In this document: piece after piece, positions 58,313-64,000 of the stretch
How the letters are laid out: each line of letters opens with the position of its first letter
Position numbering within the stretch: position 1 is the stretch's first letter
From: Agapanthus africanus
Taxonomy: Eukaryota; Streptophyta; Magnoliopsida; Asparagales; Amaryllidaceae
Reading direction: 5' to 3'
Length of the DNA: 64,000 nt
NCBI GenBank assembly: GCA_030015575.1
Contig: CM057337.1
Span: forward strand, 379,959,582-380,023,581
Translations under genes and position numbers: made by a program
Notes under the pieces: model-generated
What the model was told of the DNA's origin: nothing
Database searches by the model: none
The model's input: only the letters and a program-made list of their open reading frames with translations

Positions 58313-60479
58313 TGTTAGTGTATATGCCCTAGAGGCCATTACTGTATCATACTAGTATGTATATTACTTAATGGAAGCTTGGGATATTCACCTTGTATAT
58401 ACAATCTTGCACAAAATAGTAGTATGCTACTTGGTTTGTTTCTACTTCAATGTGTACATGTGTTTATTTTAGTATATCACCTATGCACATTAGTGGAGCC
58501 CTTAGGATCTTTGCTTGATTACCAGCGTTGTGATGGCAGTCACACTAGTGGGGACTGGGTAATCTATAAGCACATCCTTATGCAGGTCCCTAGTTGCAGG
58601 ACTATCGAGACAAGGCATCGATACTCCGGAGTAGACTAGCGCATGCGCTTCTCATCCCAGTATGGGAGACGGTCTGTCCCACAGCCGTCGGTACGTCGTA
58701 CTTGAGATAGTATGCGGGTGCTCGTTAGGTTATGAGTACACTGGACAGGACTCGTCGGGAACTGACTAGTTGGTATAATGCCTATCGTCAGTTATCAGTT
58801 CCCAGGTAACATGAGTACAGCTTAGTCCGCTGACTTGACACTGTCACTTCGCCTCGAGTGTCTTCCCACTGCACTTTGATTACTACCCTACCACGGCTCA
58901 AAGGAGTCATGCAAACAGGTAGTAGTTGGGTGCAGTCCCGAAGCACTTGGAGGCAGTGACGGTTAGACAGGATTCGTCTCTCCTGGTATTGGGGGTTGAC
59001 ATCGCGCTGTGTCTAGGAGATCCATTACACGAGTAGTCCCTGGTCAGGGCAAACGAGATATACTGGTAGGCTTCCAGTGTTATCTCACGGTGTTTTGGGC
59101 TTCACTCCGACACGACTTGTACCGCTATTAGAGGACTGACGTTTACCGCCCCCTAGGCCCACCATGCGATGTATCAGAAGAACAGACCGGACTGTACGGA
59201 GAATGTCACATTCAGGATCAGTAGGAGTTCAGATGGGTTTCGCCTCGTCAGTTTTCTTGTCGGCATCTACCTGGGGACCGTTACGCACAGCTAGTGCCGC
59301 TTGCGGTCTGTGGTTAAACCCACTGCCAGTGTAGTGTCGAGTCTTTAGAGTCCCACACAGAAAGCTATTCGCCTTTAGGCAAAAGAGTAGAGGTCGCATG
59401 GTTTTGCGACAGGTCGCATGGTTTTGCGACAGGGTTCAGTCACATCCGTGCACTTGTGCACGTACAGTGTCCGGACAGTTCTCACTAGCGGGCTTTGGTT
59501 TAAGCCAGATCCTAGTGTACCTTTTGGGATTGGTTTTATCCAGTATGTATTCGTGTTCCTCGGAACGCGGATGCGGGTGTGTATGCACAGTTGACGGAGA
59601 GACAGAGGCAGTGGATTCTCATTAGGGTTGTTGACTGGTTGACTGTTGACTATTGACTTTTTGCTCAACCCTAATGAGAATATGATATATATATACATAT
59701 ATTTAGCAATAATATTAATTAATTATTATAGTGACATGGTTGTTGGAGGGTTGACTTTGTTGACTTGTTGACTTTGTTAACCGGTTGACTAGGTTGGACT
59801 AGTTGACCATCATCATCACAATGGTTGTCATTTTCATGCAAAGACTTTTGCTTGCTTGTTGTAGTTTGCAAAATGAGTGCATGGAAATGATATTGCCTTT
59901 GTCATGATATGAATCATCACATAATACTTGATTGACATTATGGCTAATGATGCTTATGGATTATGAGAGGGTGAAAGACAAAAGAGTGGCTCATTCTTGC
60001 TTGACCTTTCTCTCTCTTGGTTTTGAGCTCTCATGCTCTTGCTCTCACCCTCTTCCTCTTGCTCTCTCTCTTTTGGTCTATGGTTCACTTGTCTCATGTG
60101 TTGAGAAGCTAGAACCATAGAGTAAAATCCCAACATACTCTTCTCTACTCATTCTAGTTCACAAGGCCTAGCAAGCCAAGTGATCTAGTTTTCTTCAAAG
60201 TCCGAAGAACAAGCCAAAGGTAGAAGCTTTCAGGTGGATCCATCTTCGACGCAAGGAGACGACGAGGTGAGGCCGATCCGAACCCCGGGAGGAGTTGAAG
60301 ACGAAGGAGTTCAAGAAAGGTATAGCCCCCTAACCGAGTAAGTAAACTCTTGTTAGGTTGTTGTTTAGATGTTTAACAAAGATCCGGGTCTACGAGTCCA
60401 TGTTACCGCCTCTTGAAAAATCGTTTTTCACCAAATTCCGCAAGCCCGTAAGTACCGGGAGAGGTAGCATGGACTTACA
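58313..60479 (+). repeat. A3 3' LTR
   Basis: The LTR is 2,167 bp, with two 20-base hairpin repeats (59392-59431) and a W-box cluster (59628-59808). ACATC (60480-60484) follows, matching the left flank exactly. Confidence 0.94.
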
Positions 60480-60568
60480 ACATCCTGATTAGATAAGATA
60501 ATAACCAATCTAATCTTGCAAAAGCATACGCTAAAGTGTTTTCTTCTCTCCCTCTCCAGGTAGCGACC
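60480..60568 (+). repeat. B3 leader, third piece, with candidate 3' splice site
   Basis: The leader resumes after the ACATC duplication and ends in TTCTTCTCTCCCTCTCCAG/GTAG/CGACC at 60541-60568, the acceptor-like signal seen in all copies, six bases before the B3 start codon. Confidence 0.7.
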
Positions 60569-63500
60569 ATGTCAGGCCATAATCAAGATAATAATATGGA
60601 TGTATTGACTGAACCCGCTTATTATACTGAGCAGGGGAACGTTGGACCCATTTTTTCTTATAAAAGTTATAAGACTGAACAGGGAATAGGAGAATATCTG
60701 GATTCTCTAGCCGCCCAAAAGAACATGCATGTTGATGCATCTTCTTCAGGTGTATTAGTTATTGAGAACTGTTTCTCAGTTCACCCTACGTCCTGGGTAT
60801 TAGATACCGGATCAGTATCCCACATATGTAAATTGTTACATGGGCTACGGAAAGGTAGAGAACTGGGGAAAGGTGATCATTCCGTTCAAGTAGGAAACGG
60901 TGCAAGTATTGCAGCCAAAGCAGTTGGCGAATATCACCTAGTATTACCAAGTCGTAATACACTGATTCTGAATGAGTGCTATTATATACCAAACATGATG
61001 TGCAACATTATATCAGTTTCTTTATTAAGTAAAGAAGGATATAATTTTGTAGTAAAGGATAATGTTATGAACATATTCCTAGATAAAAAGTTGATTGCAT
61101 CAGGCTCGTTACATAATGGCATATTCATTCTAAATCAAAATACAGTCCTCAATATACAAAACACACACAAGACGAAGAGTTCAGAAATGAACGAATCCTT
61201 CTTGTGGCATTGTAGACTTGGTCATATCAAAGCGACACGACTAGCTAAGTTACATAAGGATGGATATTTGAATCCGTTCGAATTATCATCTTATGATACT
61301 TGCCATTGATGACTCAAAGGAAAAATGACCAAAGCTCCGTTTAGTGGACACGGAGAAAGAGTTACGGAACTCTTAGGACTAGTAGATAGTGATGTATGCG
61401 GTCCCATGTCTACGCATGCCTAGAACGGTTCTTCCTACTTCATTACATTCACCGACGATCTCTCTTGATTCGGACATGTGTTCCTGATGAAACACAAGTC
61501 TGAAGCTTTTGAGAAATTCAGAGAATATAAGCACGAAGTAGAGAATCAAACGGGCAAAAGTATTAAGAATCTTCGATCTGATCGAGGAGGTGAATACTTA
61601 AGCAATGAGTTCCTAGATTATCTAAACGAGAATGTGATTCTCTCTCAGCTTACTCCTCCTTATACACCACAGCATAACGGTGTATCGGAACGGAGGAATC
61701 ACACCCTATTAGATATGGCGCTCTATGATGAGCGAGGCTGAGTTTCCTATTTCCTTCTGGGGATATGCACTGGAAACTGCTGCAGACCTATTGAATATGG
61801 TTCCCACCAAATCTGTGCCAACCACTCCATATGAGATATGCAAAGGAAAGAGACCATATCTTAATTATGTTAGGATATGGGGTTGTCCGGCATATGTGAG
61901 AACACAAAATCCGGACAAGCTCAGCGCAAGGTCAATTCTGTGCAAGTTTATTGGATATCCCAAACATCCGCGCGGGTATATCTTCTGCCACACCGAAGAA
62001 CAAAAGGTGTTTGTTTCTCGGCATGCCACCTTTTTAGAAAAGGAATTTCTTGCAAAAGAGATTAGTGGCTCTGAGGTAGAACTGGAAGAAGTTCCAGCAA
62101 CACAAACTATGACAGATGATTTTGTGGAACCAGAGGATTCAGTAGTACCCGACGAACCCCAGCCTCTCCGCCGATCTAGCAGGGTTTCTCATCCACCTGA
62201 GAGATACTACGGTTTTCTCATTGATGGTGGAAGCGAGGATTGCATCATGGAAGATGATGACCCAACTAGTTTCGAGCAGGCCATCACGAGTGGTGACTCT
62301 GTGAAGTGGCTGGATGCAATGCAATCTGAGATGGAATCCATGTACACCAACAAAGTATGGACTTTGGAAAATGCTCCTGAAGGGTTAAATCCAATTTGGA
62401 GCAAGTGGATCTTTAAAAAGAAATTTGGTGTAGATGGAAAAGTTGAGACTTTCAAAGCTAGACTTGTAGCAAAGGGTTTTCGTCAACGACCAGGTATGGA
62501 TTATGACGAAACCTTTTCTCCAGTGGCTATGCTTAAGTCCATCCGGATCTTACTTGCCATTGCTGCATACCATGACTACGAAATCTGGCAAATGGATGTT
62601 AAGACCGCCTTTCAAAACGGTGATTTGGAAGAGTGTGTGTACATGACACAGCCAGAGGGCTTCGTAGATAGTGGGAGCAACGGAAAGGTGTGCAAGCTGC
62701 TTAAATCCATTTATGGGTTGAAGCAAGCATCGTGGAGTTGGAACATCTGTTTTGATGTTGTAGTCAAAGAGTTTGACTTCATCAAAAATATAGATGAACC
62801 TTGTATCTATAAGAAGGTAGCAGAGAGTAAGGTAGTCTTCCTCGTATTGTACGTGGATGACATACTCTTGATAGGAAATGATATTCGTATGCTGCAATCA
62901 GTCATGCTCTTCTTATCATAAAGATTCTCAATGAAAGATCTAGGTGATGCCTCCTGCATATTGGGAATCATGATCTATAGAGATAGATCTAAACGGATAC
63001 TGGGATTGTCCCAATCCAGGTACATTGACACCATACTAAAGAGGTTTAGTATGGAAGATTCCAAGCGTGGGAACCAATCCATGATCTCTGGACTAACTCT
63101 CTCCAAAGAGATGTCTCCCAAGACTGATTTGGAGAGAGCTCGCATGCAAGGGATACCCTATGCTTCGGCAGTAGGCTCTATCATGTATGTGATGCTATGT
63201 ACCAGACCCGATGTAGCATACTCACTATGTGTAGTGAGTCGGTATCAAGCAGATCCTGGAGAGAGTCACTGGACAGCTGTGAAGAACATTCTCAAGTACT
63301 TGCGAAGGACTAGAGACATGTTCTTGGTGTATGGTAACGGAGAACTCCGGGTAGAGTCCTCTACCGATTCCAGCTTCCAAAGTGATAAGGATGACTCTAA
63401 GTTGCACTCGGGATTTGTCTTTAACCTCAATGGAGGGGCAGTATGTTGGAAGAGTTCCAAACCGGATACTGTTGCAGACTCGACGATGGAGGCTGAATAC

Positions 63501-63836
63501 ATCGCTGCCAACGATGCTGCCAAAGAGGCTGTCTGGATAAAGAAGTTCATCACTGAACTTGGTGTGGTTCCATCCATTGAACATCCAATACCTCTGTATT
63601 GTGATAACAATGGAGCTGTGGCTTTGGCCAAGGAACCCAGGTCCCATCAGAAGTCCAGACATATTCTGAGGCGGTATCACCTGATCAGGGAGATAGTTGA
63701 TCGCCGGGAGATCGAGGTCAGGAGAGTAGATACGAAGGACAACACTACGGATCCACTCACGAAGGCCATTCCCCAGATACAGTTTGAGAGATTATTCGGG
63801 ATGCTACGTATGAGATACTACAGCAGCTGGCCTTAG
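60569..63836 (+). pseudogene. B3 pol region, without gag
   Basis: The ATG at 60569 opens MSGHNQDNNMDVLTEP. About 55 weakly conserved residues lead straight into the protease (SGVLVIENCFSVHPTSWVLDTGS; DTG at 60803). No capsid or CCHC knuckle is recognisable, as in B1 and B2. Then come integrase (HCRLGH near 61207, LRSDRGGEY, PQHNGVSERRN), reverse transcriptase (DVKTAFQNG, YVDD 62850-62861) and RNase H ending at 63836. The region has about four breaks but is far better kept than in B1 and B2, so it shows the family-B plan best. It is related to, but clearly diverged from, family-A pol. Confidence 0.88.
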
Positions 63837-63837
63837 T

Positions 63838-63850
63838 GCAAGTGGGAAAT
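63838..63850 (+). promoter_or_regulatory. B3 polypurine tract
   Basis: GCAAGTGGGAAAT, one base different from the other five elements, directly precedes the LTR. Confidence 0.82.
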
Positions 63851-64000
63851 TGTTAGTTATGTATATGCCCTAGAGGCCATTGTTGTACATATGATGTATA
63901 TTATGATGGATGCTTGGATATAGAGAGAGGGGACTTTCTTGCTCATCATGATAGTATGCTATTTGGTTTCACTTTATTTTAACATGTTGACTTGTACTGG
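63851..64000 (+). repeat. B3 3' LTR, first 150 bases
   Basis: It begins TGTTAGTTATGTATATGCCC and resembles the family-B LTR start with clear divergence. It continues beyond the window. Confidence 0.85.

Larger units (their letters stand above)
50293..60479 (+). mobile_element. A3, Ty1/copia element with gag and pol, nearly whole (fossil)
   Basis: A3 is 10,187 bp with two full LTRs, primer site, leader, gag-pol and polypurine tract. A perfect ACATC duplication flanks it. About 11 mismatches in the first ~400 bases of the LTR pair (2-3 %) suggest an age near one million years if a grass-like LTR rate holds. The coding region looks nearly whole, with about one or two breaks. Its gag is distinct from A1 and A2, marking another subfamily. 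Confidence 0.93.
21528..64000 (+). mobile_element. B3, outer Ty1/copia element, interrupted by A2 and A3 (fossil)
   Basis: B3 is the host shell of the nest. Its visible pieces are 5' LTR end (21528-22580), leader (22581-24388, 49517-50292, 60485-60568), pol (60569-63836), polypurine tract and the start of the 3' LTR (63851-64000). The 5' LTR is split by A1, and both ends lie outside the window. It resembles family B in LTR start, leader and lack of gag, but is clearly diverged from B1 and B2, and must be older than the A elements inside it. The pol region has about four breaks. Confidence 0.82.

Overview
This window is plant nuclear DNA made entirely of nested LTR retrotransposons. I found no host gene, tRNA, rRNA or CRISPR array. 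The evidence for a plant is the Ty1/copia gene order (gag, protease, integrase, reverse transcriptase, RNase H), the initiator-Met tRNA primer site TGGTATCAGAGCC after each 5' LTR, long LTRs of about 2.1-2.2 kb, and several rounds of nesting typical of large angiosperm genomes. The species cannot be told from this.

Layout. An outer element, B3, starts left of the window, resumes at 21528 and runs past 64000. Three family-A elements sit in it: A1 (11295-21527) in its 5' LTR, A2 (24389-49511) in its leader, and A3 (50293-60479) just before its coding region. B1 (1511-11294) lies in the 5' LTR of A1. B2 (25933-36118) lies in the 5' LTR of A2. A 4.5-kb solo LTR of another family (44465-49002) lies in the 3' LTR of A2. 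All six copia elements point the same way. Target-site duplications support four insertions: GCTTG for B2, GAGAG for the solo LTR, ACATC for A3, and CATAT/TATAT for A2.

Two related families share LTR tips, primer site and polypurine tract. Family A carries gag and pol; A3 looks close to whole, while A1 and A2 have a few breaks. In family B I recognise no gag in any of three copies. In B1 and B2 pol is in ruins, yet the B2 LTRs differ by only about 1 %. I infer that B is a non-autonomous lineage moved in trans, possibly by A.

The most unusual feature is the 2-3 kb leader between primer site and coding region. It holds several hairpins whose arms change together between copies: a GC-rich hairpin about 200 nt after the primer site, a set of three hairpins whose loop word is shared within a copy but differs between most copies, and two others. 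A pyrimidine-rich tract ending in AG sits just before each coding start, so the leader may be an intron. The two families also differ in LTR promoter motifs: W-box (WRKY) clusters in A and heat-shock-element-like palindromes in B.
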